Shown in pieces: positions 17,313 to 27,122 of a stretch of 64,000 nt of DNA. The position numbers were made by a program, and so were the translations under genes. Source of the stretch: Sphingomonas sp. Leaf67 (GTDB lineage Bacteria; Pseudomonadota; Alphaproteobacteria; Sphingomonadales; Sphingomonadaceae); contig NZ_LMLP01000001.1 of assembly GCF_001421965.1 (NCBI RefSeq), positions 806,001 through 870,000 on the forward strand. The letters run 5' to 3'. How positions within the stretch are numbered: the stretch's first letter is position 1; the number at the start of each line of letters is the position of its first letter. The notes beneath the pieces are model-generated. The model did no database searches. It saw only the letters and a list, made by a program, of their open reading frames with translations, and was not told the origin of the DNA.

Positions 17313-18653
17313 TCAGTCGAGCCTGCGCGCCAGTTCCTTGTTCAGCGCCAGCGCCGCCAGCGTACCCACCGCACCCGACAACAGGTACAGGCCCGACGCG
17401 ATCAGCCCCAGCTTGTCGGCCAGCGCCAGCGCGACCAGCGGCGCGAAACCGGCACCGAACAGCCATGCAAGGTCCGAGGTCAGCGCCGCGCCGGTGTAGC
17501 GCGAATCTTTGGCGAAGTTCGCCGCGACCGTGCCCGACGACTGGCCGAACGACAGACCCAGCAGGATGAAGCCGGTGATCATGAACGCGATTTCGCCGGC
17601 ATCGCCACCGTTCAGCAGCAACGGTGCAAGTCCGGAGAACAGCGCGATCGCGACCGCGCCGATGCCCAGCAGCGTCCGGCGACCGATATGGTCGGCCAGC
17701 ACGCCGGAAATGATGATCGCGAAGATGAAGAAGACGGCGCAGGCGGTCTCGATCCACAGGAAGCGCGCGATCTCCTGTTCGGTGAACAGCAGGATCCACG
17801 ACAGCGGAAACACGGTGACCATGTGGAACAGCGCAAAGCTGGCCAACGGCACCAGCGCGCCGATCACGATCGTCTTCCATTCGCGCGCCACCGTCGGCAG
17901 CACCGGCGACGCCTTCAATTCGCGATTCTCGAATAGCGCGGTATATTCCGGCGTAACGACGATGCGCAGCCGGGCGAACAGCGCGACGACGTTCAGCGCG
18001 AACGCGACGAAGAACGGATAGCGCCAGCCCCAGCTGATGAAATCCTCGGCGCTCATATAGGCGGTGAAGAACGCGAACAGCGCGCTGGCGACCATCAGGC
18101 CGAGCGGCGCGCCCAGCTGCGGGATCATCGCATACCAGCCGCGCCGGTCCTGCGGCACGTTGAGCGCGAGGAGCGACGCAAGGCCGTCCCATGCCCCGCC
18201 GAGCGCGATACCCTGCAGGATGCGCAGTGCCGACAGCAGGATCGCCGACCACACGCCGACCGCGGCATAGCCGGGCAGGAAGCCCATCGCCACGGTCGCG
18301 GTGCCGAGCAGGAACAGCGCCATGGTCAGCTTCGTGCCGCGACCATGCCGGCGGTCGACCCACATGAACAACAGCGTACCGAACGGACGGGCGAAAAACG
18401 CCAGCGGGAACAGCGCGAACGAATACAGCGTGCCGGTCAGCCGATCGACGAACGGAAAGACCAGCTGCGGGAACACGATGACCGATGCGATCGCATACAC
18501 GAAGAAGTCGAAAAATTCCGACGTACGCCCGATGATGACGCCGATCGCGATCTCTTCGGACTGGACGCTGATCTGCGCCTCGCCGTTCGGGGACGCGTTG
18601 ACGGCCCGGGCATCGGCCTCGATTTCTTGGGAATGGACGAAGGCCTCGGCCAT
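17313..18653 (-). CDS. MFS transporter, metabolite:proton symporter type
   Basis: A 446-residue, 12-helix transporter. GRTSEFFDFFVYAIASVIVF in the first helix, RPFGTLLFMWVDRRHGRGTK in the loop between helices 2 and 3, and GLSFGQSSGTVAANF later are typical of the metabolite:H+ symporter group (ShiA, ProP, citrate and phthalate carriers). Organic acids or amino acid derivatives are the likely cargo; the exact one cannot be read. It is the first gene of the run MFS, protease, NUDIX, extensin-like and is divergent from cyoA, sharing a 132-bp control region. Confidence 0.88.
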   Translation of the reverse strand: MAEAFVHSQEIEADARAVNASPNGEAQISVQSEEIAIGVIIGRTSEFFDFFVYAIASVIVFPQLVFPFVDRLTGTLYSFALFPLAFFARPFGTLLFMWVDRRHGRGTKLTMALFLLGTATVAMGFLPGYAAVGVWSAILLSALRILQGIALGGAWDGLASLLALNVPQDRRGWYAMIPQLGAPLGLMVASALFAFFTAYMSAEDFISWGWRYPFFVAFALNVVALFARLRIVVTPEYTALFENRELKASPVLPTVAREWKTIVIGALVPLASFALFHMVTVFPLSWILLFTEQEIARFLWIETACAVFFIFAIIISGVLADHIGRRTLLGIGAVAIALFSGLAPLLLNGGDAGEIAFMITGFILLGLSFGQSSGTVAANFAKDSRYTGAALTSDLAWLFGAGFAPLVALALADKLGLIASGLYLLSGAVGTLAALALNKELARRLD

Positions 18654-18708
18654 AGGGACTCCAAACGTTGCGCGGACGAAGGCGCGGTAAGACTGACTGC
18701 TCGCCCGT

Positions 18709-18760
18709 TATCGCAATGCACCAAACGCGGGGATAGGACAAAATGTCCTATCGCAGTGCA
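18709..18760. promoter_or_regulatory. cyoA: operator-like palindrome with flanking direct repeats upstream of cyoA
   Basis: GATAGGACA (18732-18740) and TGTCCTATC (18744-18752) form a perfect 9-bp inverted repeat around AAA. A 12-base direct repeat, TATCGCArTGCA, lies at 18709-18720 and 18749-18760, its copies 40 bp apart. The site lies between the divergent MFS and cyo genes and so could control either. The binding protein is unknown; RegA, encoded at the end of the cyo cluster, is one candidate. Confidence 0.55.
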
Positions 18761-18785
18761 GCATCGCTCGGCATAGGTCGCCCCC

Positions 18786-19946
18786 ATGATCCTGCCCCGC
18801 TCGATTCCGTGGCATCGGCCACTGCGCTCGCTCCTGCCCCTCGCGGCCCTGCCGCTGGTCGGCGGCTGCAACATGGTCGTGCTCAATCCCGCCGGCGACG
18901 TCGCGCGACAGCAAGCCGACGTCCTGATGATATCGGTCGGGCTGATGCTGCTGATCATCATTCCGGTGATGGCATTGACCGTCTGGTTCGCGTGGAAATA
19001 TCGCGCGACCAACGAAAAGGCGACGTACAAACCCGATTGGGACCATTCGACCGGTCTGGAGCTGATTATCTGGTCGGGGCCGCTGCTGATCGTCATCGCG
19101 CTCGGCGCACTGACGTGGATCAGCACCCACCTGCTCGATCCGTATCGGCCGATTGGCCAGATTTCGGCCGGCAAGCCGGTACCGGAAGATCAGCAGCCAC
19201 TGGAGATCCAGGTCGTCTCGCTCGACTGGAAGTGGCTGTTTATCTATCCCGAACAGGGCATTGCGACCGTCAACCGGCTGGTCCTGCCGGTCGACCGACA
19301 GGTCCGGTTCCGCCTGTCGTCGTCATCGGTGATGAACACCTTCTACGTGCCTGCGATGGCCGGCATGATCTACACCATGCCCGGCATGGAAACGAAGCTG
19401 CACGCGGTGATGAACAAGGCGGGGACCTATGACGGCATGTCGGCGCATTATAGCGGTGCCGGCTTCTCCTATATGAACTTCAAAACCACCAGCACCGACC
19501 AGGCCGGCTTCGATCGTTTCGTCGCAGGCGTGAAGGCGATGCCCAACCGCCTCGACACCGGCCGCTATCTGGTATTGGAACGACCGAGCGAGAAGGTCGC
19601 GCCGATGGGCTTTGGCGGCGTTGAACAGGGCCTGTTCACCCGCATCGTCCAGATGTGCGTGAAGCCCGGCACGCCGTGCATGACCGAAAGCATGCAGCAT
19701 GGCGGTCACGACGGCGCGCTGGGCGGCCCGACCAACAATCGTCTGCCGCCGCAGGGCGAGGACACCAAGGGCGCCCTCGAAAAAGCCCCGTCCGACTATG
19801 GCGTCAGCCCGCACAGCAGCGGCGACGCGCCCGAAGGATCGAAGGCCGCGCCCGGCAGCAACAAGCCGGGCAGCGCCAACAACCGTAACATGACCCGCAT
19901 CGCACCGCTGGCGATCCCGGGCCGCCGCGCTTCGGCGCAAGGCTGA
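18786..19946 (+). CDS. cyoA: cytochrome bo3 ubiquinol oxidase subunit II
   Basis: A 386-residue lipoprotein subunit. The lipobox LVGGC places the modified Cys at residue 28. Two membrane helices (about 45-65 and 90-110) follow, and then the cupredoxin-like domain ([20 protein letters not shown] onward). As expected for a quinol oxidase, the CuA ligands of cytochrome c oxidases are missing. [10 protein letters not shown] is the family signature near residue 225. The last 100 residues are Pro/Gly/His-rich and longer than in E. coli CyoA. It heads the cyoABCD cluster and ends nine bases before cyoB. Confidence 0.95.
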   Translation: MILPRSIPWHRPLRSLLPLAALPLVGGCNMVVLNPAGDVARQQADVLMISVGLMLLIIIPVMALTVWFAWKYRATNEKATYKPDWDHSTGLELIIWSGPLLIVIALGALTWISTHLLDPYRPIGQISAGKPVPEDQQPLEIQVVSLDWKWLFIYPEQGIATVNRLVLPVDRQVRFRLSSSSVMNTFYVPAMAGMIYTMPGMETKLHAVMNKAGTYDGMSAHYSGAGFSYMNFKTTSTDQAGFDRFVAGVKAMPNRLDTGRYLVLERPSEKVAPMGFGGVEQGLFTRIVQMCVKPGTPCMTESMQHGGHDGALGGPTNNRLPPQGEDTKGALEKAPSDYGVSPHSSGDAPEGSKAAPGSNKPGSANNRNMTRIAPLAIPGRRASAQG

Positions 19947-19954
19947 GAAACATC

Positions 19955-21955
19955 ATGTCCGATACCCTTACCAAGCTGATCTTCGGTCGCCTGACGATCG
20001 AAAGCTTCCCGATCCACGAACCGATCATCGTCATGACCTTCGCGGCGGTCGCCATCGGCGGCGCGGCGGTGCTCGGCGCGCTGACCTATTTCAAGCTGTG
20101 GGGCTATCTCTGGAAAGAGTGGTTCACGACGGTCGATCACAAGCGGATCGGGATCATGTACATGATCCTCGGCATCGTCATGCTGCTGCGAGGTTTCGCC
20201 GACGCGATCATGATGCGCAGCCAGCAGGCGATCGCCTTCGGCCAGAACGAAGGGTTTCTGAACGCCCATCACTATGACCAGGTGTTCACCGCGCACGGCG
20301 TCATCATGATCTTCTTCGTGGCGATGCCGCTGGTGACGGGTCTGATGAACTACATCGTCCCGCTCCAGATCGGCGCGCGCGACGTGTCGTTCCCGTTCCT
20401 GAACAATTTCAGCTTCTGGATGACCGCCTCAGGTGTCGTGATCGTCATGGCCAGCCTGTTCGTCGGCGAATTCGCCCGCACCGGCTGGCTGGCGTTCGCG
20501 CCGCTGTCGGGCCTCGATTACTCGCCGGACGTCGGCGTCGACTATTATATCTGGGCGCTCCAGTTGGCGGGCGTCGGGACCTTGTTGTCGGGCGTCAACC
20601 TGATCGCGACCATCGTCAAGATGCGCGCGCCGGGCATGGGCTTGATGAAGATGCCGATCTTTACCTGGTCGGCGCTGGTCACCAACATCCTGATCGTCGC
20701 GGCCTTCCCGGTGCTGACCGCCGTGCTCGCGCTGCTGTCGCTCGACCGCTATGTCGGCACCAACTTTTTCACCAACACGTTGGGCGGCAACCCGATGATG
20801 TACGTGAACATGATCTGGATCTGGGGCCACCCGGAAGTCTACATCCTGATCCTGCCGGCGTTCGGCGTGTTCTCGGAAATCGTGTCGACCTTCTCTGGCA
20901 AGCGGCTGTTCGGCTATACGTCGATGGTCTACGCGCTGCTGGTCATCACCATCCTGTCGTATCTCGTGTGGTTGCACCACTTCTTCACCATGGGGTCGGG
21001 GGCGAGCGTCAACTCGTTCTTCGGCATCACCACGATGATCATCTCGATCCCGACGGGCGCGAAGATCTTCAACTGGCTGTTCACCATGTATCGCGGTCGT
21101 ATCCGCTACGAACTGCCGATGCTGTGGGCGATCGCCTTCATGCTGACCTTCACCATCGGTGGCATGACCGGCGTGTTGCTCGCGGTGCCGCCCGCCGACT
21201 TCGTACTGCACAACTCGCTGTTCCTCGTCGCTCACTTCCACAACGTCATCATCGGCGGCGTGGTGTTCGGGATGTTCGCGGGCATCAACTACTGGTTCCC
21301 CAAGGCGTTCGGCTTCAAGCTCGACAAGAAATGGGGTCTGGTCAGCTTCTGGTGCTGGTTCGTCGGCTTCTGGGTCGCCTTCACCCCGCTCTATGTGCTG
21401 GGCCTGATGGGTATCACCCGCCGCCTGCGCCACTTCGACGATCCGAGCCTGCAGATCTGGTTCGTCATCGCCGCCGTGGGTGCCGCGATCATCGCGGTTG
21501 GCATCGCCGCCTTCCTGATCCAGATCGCCGTCAGCATCATGAACCGCGAAAAGCTGCGCGACTTCACCGGCGATCCTTGGAACGGACGCAGCCTCGAATG
21601 GGCGACCTCGTCGCCGCCACCGGACTATAACTTCGCGTTCACGCCGGTCGTCCACGACATGGACGCATGGTACGACATGAAGAGCCACAAATATGCCCGG
21701 CCGACCGACGGCTTCCAGCCGATCCACATGCCGAGCAACACCTGGGCCGGCATCGTGCTGGCGGGCCTGTCGACGGTCTTCGGTCTGGCGATGGTCTGGT
21801 ACATCTGGTGGCTGGCGGCACTGTCGTTCGTCGCGGTGATCGGCGTCGCCATCTTCCACACCTTCAACTACAAGCGCGACTTCCACATTCCGGTCGAGGA
21901 AGTCATCGAGACGGAGCGCCGGCGTACCGCCGACCTCCAGGCCGCGGGGGCGTAA
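19955..21955 (+). CDS. cyoB: cytochrome bo3 ubiquinol oxidase subunit I
   Basis: A 666-residue haem-copper oxidase catalytic subunit with about 15 membrane helices. Visible ligands are His114 (low-spin haem, AHGVIM), WGHPEVY with CuB ligand His292 and the cross-linking Tyr296, His341-His342 (LHHFF, CuB), and HFHN with His427 and His429 (high- and low-spin haems). Glu294 of the D channel is present. The enzyme oxidises ubiquinol, reduces oxygen to water and pumps protons. Length and motifs match a complete CyoB. Confidence 0.97.
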   Translation: MSDTLTKLIFGRLTIESFPIHEPIIVMTFAAVAIGGAAVLGALTYFKLWGYLWKEWFTTVDHKRIGIMYMILGIVMLLRGFADAIMMRSQQAIAFGQNEGFLNAHHYDQVFTAHGVIMIFFVAMPLVTGLMNYIVPLQIGARDVSFPFLNNFSFWMTASGVVIVMASLFVGEFARTGWLAFAPLSGLDYSPDVGVDYYIWALQLAGVGTLLSGVNLIATIVKMRAPGMGLMKMPIFTWSALVTNILIVAAFPVLTAVLALLSLDRYVGTNFFTNTLGGNPMMYVNMIWIWGHPEVYILILPAFGVFSEIVSTFSGKRLFGYTSMVYALLVITILSYLVWLHHFFTMGSGASVNSFFGITTMIISIPTGAKIFNWLFTMYRGRIRYELPMLWAIAFMLTFTIGGMTGVLLAVPPADFVLHNSLFLVAHFHNVIIGGVVFGMFAGINYWFPKAFGFKLDKKWGLVSFWCWFVGFWVAFTPLYVLGLMGITRRLRHFDDPSLQIWFVIAAVGAAIIAVGIAAFLIQIAVSIMNREKLRDFTGDPWNGRSLEWATSSPPPDYNFAFTPVVHDMDAWYDMKSHKYARPTDGFQPIHMPSNTWAGIVLAGLSTVFGLAMVWYIWWLAALSFVAVIGVAIFHTFNYKRDFHIPVEEVIETERRRTADLQAAGA

Positions 21956-21960
21956 GGAAT

Positions 21961-22590
21961 ATGGGTTCGTCGGTTCAAGTCCCCGCAGGCGCGTCCGAAC
22001 GCGCCTTCCATCTGGCGGAGGAGCATGAGCATGAAGCCGGGTCGAGCACGATGCTCGGCTTCTGGCTCTACCTGATGAGCGATTGTCTCATCTTCGCCAT
22101 GCTCTTCGCCTCCTATGGCGTCTATTCGGGCAGCACCGCGGGTGGCCCGGACGCCAAGGAGCTGTTCGACCTGCCGCTCGTCGCGCTCAACACCGCGATG
22201 CTGCTGTTCTCGTCGATCACCTATGGCTTCGCGATGATCGCCGCCGAAGAGGGCAAGAAGGCAGCGACGCTGCGCTGGCTTGCCATCACCGGCGTGTTCG
22301 GACTGTGCTTCCTCGGCATCGAACTCTACGAGTTCAGCCACTTGATCCACGAAGGCGCCGGTCCGCAGCGCAGCGCGTTCCTGTCCAGCTTCTTCACGCT
22401 GGTCGGCACGCACGGCCTGCACGTCACCTTCGGCATCGTCTGGCTGGTGACGCTGATGGTGCAGGTCGCCAAGTTCGGGCTGGGGGCCGCCAATATGCGC
22501 CGCCTGATGTGCCTGTCGCTGTTCTGGCACTTCCTCGACGTCGTCTGGATCGGCGTCTTCACCTTCGTCTATCTGCTGGGAGTGCTGTAA
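21961..22590 (+). CDS. cyoC: cytochrome bo3 ubiquinol oxidase subunit III
   Basis: A 209-residue membrane protein with five helices, beginning MGSSVQVPAGAS six bases after the cyoB stop. STMLGFWLYLMSDCLIFAML (helix 1) and GTHGLHVTFGIVWL are hallmarks of CyoC/CoxC. The subunit stabilises the oxidase core and has no cofactors. The stop codon overlaps the ATG of cyoD (TAATG), so the two are translationally coupled. Confidence 0.95.
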   Translation: MGSSVQVPAGASERAFHLAEEHEHEAGSSTMLGFWLYLMSDCLIFAMLFASYGVYSGSTAGGPDAKELFDLPLVALNTAMLLFSSITYGFAMIAAEEGKKAATLRWLAITGVFGLCFLGIELYEFSHLIHEGAGPQRSAFLSSFFTLVGTHGLHVTFGIVWLVTLMVQVAKFGLGAANMRRLMCLSLFWHFLDVVWIGVFTFVYLLGVL

Positions 22591-22973
22591 TGGCCGGCCA
22601 CGCTCATCACGACGCGCATGGTCATGGCGGCCATGGCGATGCGCCCGCCCACGGCTCGCGCCGCGAATATATCACCGGTTTCCTGCTGTCGGTGGTGCTG
22701 ACTGCGATCCCGTTCGCGCTTGTCATGACCAACGCCTTCGCCGATACCCGAATCACCGCCGGCATCGTCATGATCAGTGCGATCGTGCAGATCGTCGTGC
22801 ACATGATCTATTTCCTGCACATGAACACGAAGTCGGAGAATGGCTGGACGCTGATGGCGCTGATCTTCACCGCCATCCTCGTCGTCATCGTGCTGTCGGG
22901 GTCGTTGTGGGTGATGTACCACATGAACCTGAACATGATGCCGCAGATGTCCGGGGAAATGAGCGGGATGTGA
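22590..22973 (+). CDS. cyoD: cytochrome bo3 ubiquinol oxidase subunit IV
   Basis: A 127-residue subunit with three membrane helices. YITGFLLSVVLTAIPFALVM, IVQIVVHMIYFLHM and LMALIFTAILVVIVLSGSLW are the classic CyoD segments. The N-terminus is His-rich (HAHHDAHGHGGHGD), longer than in E. coli, and might bind metal. A Met-rich tail (NLNMMPQMSGEMSGM) ends the protein; the role of both ends is unknown. Confidence 0.94.
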   Translation: MAGHAHHDAHGHGGHGDAPAHGSRREYITGFLLSVVLTAIPFALVMTNAFADTRITAGIVMISAIVQIVVHMIYFLHMNTKSENGWTLMALIFTAILVVIVLSGSLWVMYHMNLNMMPQMSGEMSGM

Positions 22974-22987
22974 CCCGAGCGGGGGGC

Positions 22988-23668
22988 ATGCGGCGCATCC
23001 TGATCGGAATCCTGATCGGATGCGTCATCGCCGGCCTCCTCGCGCTGGGGGTGTGGCAGTTGCAGCGTCGGACGTGGAAACTGGACCTGATCCAGCGGAC
23101 CGAGACGATGCTGCGCTCCCCCCCCATCCCCACCCCGCCGCCATCGGCATGGGGCACGATCGGCACCGACGACGTTTACCGGCCGGTCACCGTTACCGGT
23201 CGCTATCGCGCCAAGGCAGACACCTATACGCAGGCTGCGACCGCCCTCGGCAGTGGCTTCTGGGTTCTCACCCCGCTCGATACCGGGCGCTTCACCGTTC
23301 TGATCAACCGCGGCTTTGTGCCGCCAGATCAGCGCGGCAAGGTTTCGCCACCCGCGGGCACCGTCACCGTCACGGGATTGTTGCGCGTCACCGAACCGGG
23401 CGGCGGCTTCCTGCGCAGCAACGATCCCGCCACCGACCGATGGCATTCGCGCGACGTCGCCGCGATCGCGACCAGACGCGGCCTGTCCGGCGTCGCTCCC
23501 TATTTCATCGATGCCGCCGCGACACCGGGCGCGCCTTGGCCGCGCGGCGGCCTGACGGTGGTCAATTTCCGCAACAGCCATCTGGTATATGCGCTGACCT
23601 GGTTCGGTCTCGCCGCACTGCTGGCGGGCATGACGTGGTTTGTCGCGCGGCCGAACAAACGGGCGTAA
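22988..23668 (+). CDS. SURF1 family oxidase assembly protein
   Basis: A 226-residue membrane protein with two helices at its ends and a periplasmic SURF1 domain between them. LLALGVWQLQRRTWKLDLI (helix 1 exit), PVTVTGRY, VLINRGFVP and the final NSHLVYALTWFGLAALL are family motifs. SURF1 helps insert haem into haem-copper oxidases. I chose the ATG at 22988 (GGGGGG just upstream); a GTG at 22970 overlapping the cyoD stop is an alternative. It is followed after one base by the RegB kinase gene. Confidence 0.92.
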   Translation: MRRILIGILIGCVIAGLLALGVWQLQRRTWKLDLIQRTETMLRSPPIPTPPPSAWGTIGTDDVYRPVTVTGRYRAKADTYTQAATALGSGFWVLTPLDTGRFTVLINRGFVPPDQRGKVSPPAGTVTVTGLLRVTEPGGGFLRSNDPATDRWHSRDVAAIATRRGLSGVAPYFIDAAATPGAPWPRGGLTVVNFRNSHLVYALTWFGLAALLAGMTWFVARPNKRA

Positions 23669-23669
23669 C

Positions 23670-24974
23670 ATGCGCCCGATGCAGCCCGCCGCCGCCCCGA
23701 CTCCCTATGTGCCGCCCGCCGAGGGTGTCGGACGCAACATGCTGCTGCTGGTTCAGCTGCGCTGGCTGGCGGTCGGTGGGCAGTTGGCGACGATCCTCGT
23801 TGTCGACGGGTTGCTGGGCATCCATCTGCCGCTGGTGCCGATGGCGGGCGTCCTCGCGGCGCTGGTGCTGCTCAACCTGCTGACCCTCGCACGCCGGTCG
23901 CGGTGGAGCGACACGAACCTGCCGCTGTTCGCCGCACTGCTGTTGGATGTCGCCGCGCTGACCGCACAACTCTATCTGTCGGGCGGGGCACGCAACCCGT
24001 TCGTGTCGCTCTACCTGTTGCAGGTGGTCATCGGCGCGATCCTGCTCAACGTCTGGTCGAGTTGGGCACTGGTCGCGATCACCAGCGTCGCCTTTGCGCT
24101 GATGGGACCGTTCCACCGTCCGCTGCAACTTCCGCCGACCTATGCGAGCAGTCTGTCCGATGCGTTCCTGCTCGGCAACTGGATCAATTTCGTGCTGGCG
24201 GCGACGCTGCTGGTCGCGTTCGTGACGCGGATCGCCGCCAATCTGCGCAACCGCGATACCAAGGTCGCGCAACTCCACCAGCGTGCGGTCGAGGAGGAGC
24301 ATATCGTCCGCATGGGCCTGCTGGCGAGTGGCGCGGCCCATGAGCTGGGCACGCCGCTATCGTCGATCTCGGTGCTGCTGGGCGACTGGAAGAACGAACC
24401 GGCGGTGCGCCGCGACCCGCGTTTCGCTGCCGAGGTCGACGACATGCGATCCGAAGTCGCGCGCTGCAAGGAGATCGTGTCGGGCATCCTGTTCGCGGCG
24501 GGTGAGGTGAAGGGCGAGGCCCCGACCCGAACCACGCTCCGCACCTTCCTGACCGCCACGCTCGACCGCTGGCGCGGCACCGATCCCGCCCGCGCTGCGT
24601 TCGACGACCGACTGGGACCAGACGTGCCGATCGTTGCCGATCGTGCGCTGGCACAGGCGCTGACCAACCTGCTCGACAATGCGGTCGAGGCCGGCGGCCG
24701 CAATATCGCGCTGGTCGCGCTGCGCGACGGCGCGATGCTCCGGCTGACGGTGCGCGACGACGGCAACGGCTTCGCCGACCGTATTCTTTCCAGCCTCGGC
24801 AAGCCCTATAATACCAGCAAGGATCGGCAGGGGGCCGGCCTTGGCCTCTATCTCGCGACCAACGTGCTGCGGCCGCTCGGCGGAACGATCGAGGCGGTGA
24901 ACCGTGATAGCGGCGGTGCGGAGACAACGCTGATCCTGCCGATCGAGTCGCTGGCGCTGGAGAAGACGAAATGA
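23670..24974 (+). CDS. regB: RegB/PrrB/ActS-type redox sensor histidine kinase
   Basis: A 434-residue kinase with six membrane helices. GGARNPF (105-111) is the quinone-responsive motif conserved in RegB. The H-box is GAAHELGTPLSS (His224), and Cys266 in VARCKEIV corresponds to the redox-active Cys265 of Rhodobacter RegB. The ATP-binding N, G1 and G2 boxes (LLDNAVEAGG, DDGNGF, GAGLGLYLA) are intact. It is expected to sense the ubiquinone pool and cytoplasmic redox state. It follows SURF1 by one base and overlaps regA by four. Confidence 0.95.
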   Translation: MRPMQPAAAPTPYVPPAEGVGRNMLLLVQLRWLAVGGQLATILVVDGLLGIHLPLVPMAGVLAALVLLNLLTLARRSRWSDTNLPLFAALLLDVAALTAQLYLSGGARNPFVSLYLLQVVIGAILLNVWSSWALVAITSVAFALMGPFHRPLQLPPTYASSLSDAFLLGNWINFVLAATLLVAFVTRIAANLRNRDTKVAQLHQRAVEEEHIVRMGLLASGAAHELGTPLSSISVLLGDWKNEPAVRRDPRFAAEVDDMRSEVARCKEIVSGILFAAGEVKGEAPTRTTLRTFLTATLDRWRGTDPARAAFDDRLGPDVPIVADRALAQALTNLLDNAVEAGGRNIALVALRDGAMLRLTVRDDGNGFADRILSSLGKPYNTSKDRQGAGLGLYLATNVLRPLGGTIEAVNRDSGGAETTLILPIESLALEKTK

Positions 24975-25501
24975 CCGACCGTCGCCTGCTGATCGTCGAG
25001 GACGATGCGACGTTTGCCCGCACGCTGTGTCGCTCGTTCGAACGGCGCGGCTATGCGGTGGAGGTGATCGGCGGCCCCGACCGGCTGGACGATGTCGCGC
25101 GCGGCTTCGAACCCGAATATGCGGTCGTCGATCTGCGGCTGGGCGGCGCATCGGGCCTAGCCTGCGTCTCCGCGCTGTCGGCGATCGACTCGACCATGCG
25201 GATCGTCGTGCTGACCGGATTTGCCAGCATCGCGACGGCGGTCGAGGCGATCAAGCTGGGGGCCACCAACTATCTGACCAAGCCCGCGAATACCGACGAA
25301 ATCGAGGCGGCCTTCGCCAAGGTCGACGGCAATCCCGAAGCCGACCTGACCGCCGCGCCGACCTCGATCAAGACGCTGGAATGGGAACATATCCACCAGA
25401 CGCTGGCCGATACCGGCTTCAATATCTCCGAAGCGGCGCGCCGGCTGGGCATGCATCGCCGGACGCTTGCCCGGAAACTGGACAAACGGCATCTTTCCTG
25501 A
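24971..25501 (+). CDS. regA: RegA/PrrA/ActR-type response regulator
   Basis: A 176-residue regulator with a receiver domain (acidic pair in VEDD, phospho-acceptor Asp54 in AVVDLRLGG, Lys in YLTKPA). A short linker leads to a Fis-type helix-turn-helix, NISEAARRLGMHRRTLARKL (about 150-170), which is almost invariant among RegA homologues. RegA controls respiration, carbon and nitrogen fixation genes in related bacteria. Placement at the end of the cyo cluster suggests it regulates this oxidase. Confidence 0.95.
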   Translation: MTDRRLLIVEDDATFARTLCRSFERRGYAVEVIGGPDRLDDVARGFEPEYAVVDLRLGGASGLACVSALSAIDSTMRIVVLTGFASIATAVEAIKLGATNYLTKPANTDEIEAAFAKVDGNPEADLTAAPTSIKTLEWEHIHQTLADTGFNISEAARRLGMHRRTLARKLDKRHLS

Positions 25502-25618
25502 CCCATGGGGGTTCGAAACCGTTCCCCGCTTGTGGTAACAGGTCGCCAGGGGGCAACGGTTCATCGTGCGGAAGGTTGGGATCCGTATAGGACGACCACC
25601 GTACCAACAGAGTCTGGG

Positions 25619-27118
25619 ATGAAAGCGATTACCGATCACCGCCTATGTTTCGCCCGTGCGCTGCGGCGTGCCCTGTTCGCCGGCGCGGGCCTGACGCTCG
25701 CGAACGTCGCTTCGGCGCAGGTCCTGCCGCCGCCGGTCGTGCCGACCGTCCCGATGGCCGCGCCGATGGTGCAACCGATTCTTGCGCCCTTGCCGCTGCC
25801 GACACTGACCGCCGCGCAGGAGAGCGAGCTTGCCCGGCTGCTCGCGCGCGATGCGGTGGCACAGGGGCTGAAGGACCGCGAGCCGCTGCTGGGTGCGCTG
25901 AGCGGACCGGCGCTGGTGCAGGCGGCGCTCGACCATGCCCATGCGGTCCGCGCCGGTCGGCTCGACACCGCCGATTTCCAGAAGGACTGGGCGATGCGCC
26001 CGCAATCCTATGACCCGCTGCCCGCGTTTCGCGATGCGGTGGCGAAGGACCGGCTGGCGGCGTGGGTCGCGTCGCTGCCGCCGCCCTATGCCGGATATGA
26101 CACGCTGGTCGCGGGCCTTGCGCGCTATCGCAAGATCGCCGCGAATGGCGGCTGGCCGATCGTTGCCGCCGGTTCCGACCTGCGCATGGGCGGACGTGGT
26201 CCGCAGGTCGCGGCGCTGCGCAAGCGGTTGGCAGTCGAGGATTCCGAATTGTCGGCCAGCGGCGACAGCTTCGATCCGGCGCTGCTCGACGCCGTCCGCC
26301 GGGCGCAACGCCGCTATGGCCTGAACCCTGCCGGACAGGTTGGCGCACAGACCATCGCTTCGCTGAACGTCCCCGTCGGGGAGCGGATCAAGCAGATCAA
26401 GGCAAATATGGAACGGTGGCGCTGGCTGCCGACCGAGCTGGAAAAGAACCGCATTCAGGTCAACATCGCCGCGGCGGTGCTGACGGTGTTCGACGGCGAT
26501 CAGCCGGTGACGTCGATGAAGGCGGTGACCGGGCGACCGGGCGACGAGACGCCGATGCTGACCTCGACGATCCATTCGATCGTGCTCAATCCGCCATGGA
26601 ACGTGCCATCGTCGATCGCCGACAAGGAATTGTGGCCGAAGGAACGCGCCAATCCCGGCTATCTGAAGCGCAACGGGTTCCGCGTCATCGAAACCGAAGG
26701 CGGCGGGCGTCGCCTGCAACAGGCGTCGGAGCGGAGCGCGCTGGGCCGGTTCAAGTTCGATTTCGACAATCCGTTCGCGGTGTATCTGCACGACACGCCG
26801 GCCCAGTCGGGCTTCGCCAATTTCGACCGGCTGGCCAGCCATGGCTGCGTCCGGCTGGAAAAGCCTGAGGATCTGGCGCGGCTGTTGTTGCGGACCACCC
26901 CCGACTGGTCGGCCGGGCAGATCGACACGACGCTGGCGTCGGGCAAGACGGTACGCGCGCGCGTTGCCGACCCCGTAAAGGTCTATCTGCTGTATTGGAC
27001 CGCGTTCGCGACGCCCAACGGCACGATGAGCTTCCGCGAGGATCCGTATAAATGGGACGGCGTGCTGGCGAACAAGATCGCCGCCCGCGCCGAAGCCAGC
27101 CAGTTGGCGGCACGATAA
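25619..27118 (+). CDS. L,D-transpeptidase, YcbB-like
   Basis: A 499-residue exported enzyme that forms 3-3 cross-links in peptidoglycan or attaches proteins to it. A signal peptide ends at ASAQ (about residue 34). A scaffold domain comes next, then a peptidoglycan-binding segment (LLDAVRRAQRRYGLNPAGQVG), and the YkuD catalytic domain with LNPPWNVPSSI and SHGCVRLEKPEDLA (nucleophile Cys410). The order and length are those of the large YcbB/LdtD class. The start is MKAITDHRLC after TCTGGG; an upstream in-frame ATG lacks a signal peptide. A weak inverted repeat (25514-25561) separates it from regA. Confidence 0.93.
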   Translation: MKAITDHRLCFARALRRALFAGAGLTLANVASAQVLPPPVVPTVPMAAPMVQPILAPLPLPTLTAAQESELARLLARDAVAQGLKDREPLLGALSGPALVQAALDHAHAVRAGRLDTADFQKDWAMRPQSYDPLPAFRDAVAKDRLAAWVASLPPPYAGYDTLVAGLARYRKIAANGGWPIVAAGSDLRMGGRGPQVAALRKRLAVEDSELSASGDSFDPALLDAVRRAQRRYGLNPAGQVGAQTIASLNVPVGERIKQIKANMERWRWLPTELEKNRIQVNIAAAVLTVFDGDQPVTSMKAVTGRPGDETPMLTSTIHSIVLNPPWNVPSSIADKELWPKERANPGYLKRNGFRVIETEGGGRRLQQASERSALGRFKFDFDNPFAVYLHDTPAQSGFANFDRLASHGCVRLEKPEDLARLLLRTTPDWSAGQIDTTLASGKTVRARVADPVKVYLLYWTAFATPNGTMSFREDPYKWDGVLANKIAARAEASQLAAR

Positions 27119-27122
27119 GGGG

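Noticed and set aside
17308..18741. Upstream extension of the serine protease frame through the MFS gene
   Set aside because: The MFS protein on the same strand in another frame has clear transporter motifs. The protease signal peptide starts at 17307.
25514..25561. Terminator between regA and the L,D-transpeptidase gene
   Set aside because: The AACCGTT-type arms are imperfect with a long loop and no T tract; too weak for a call.
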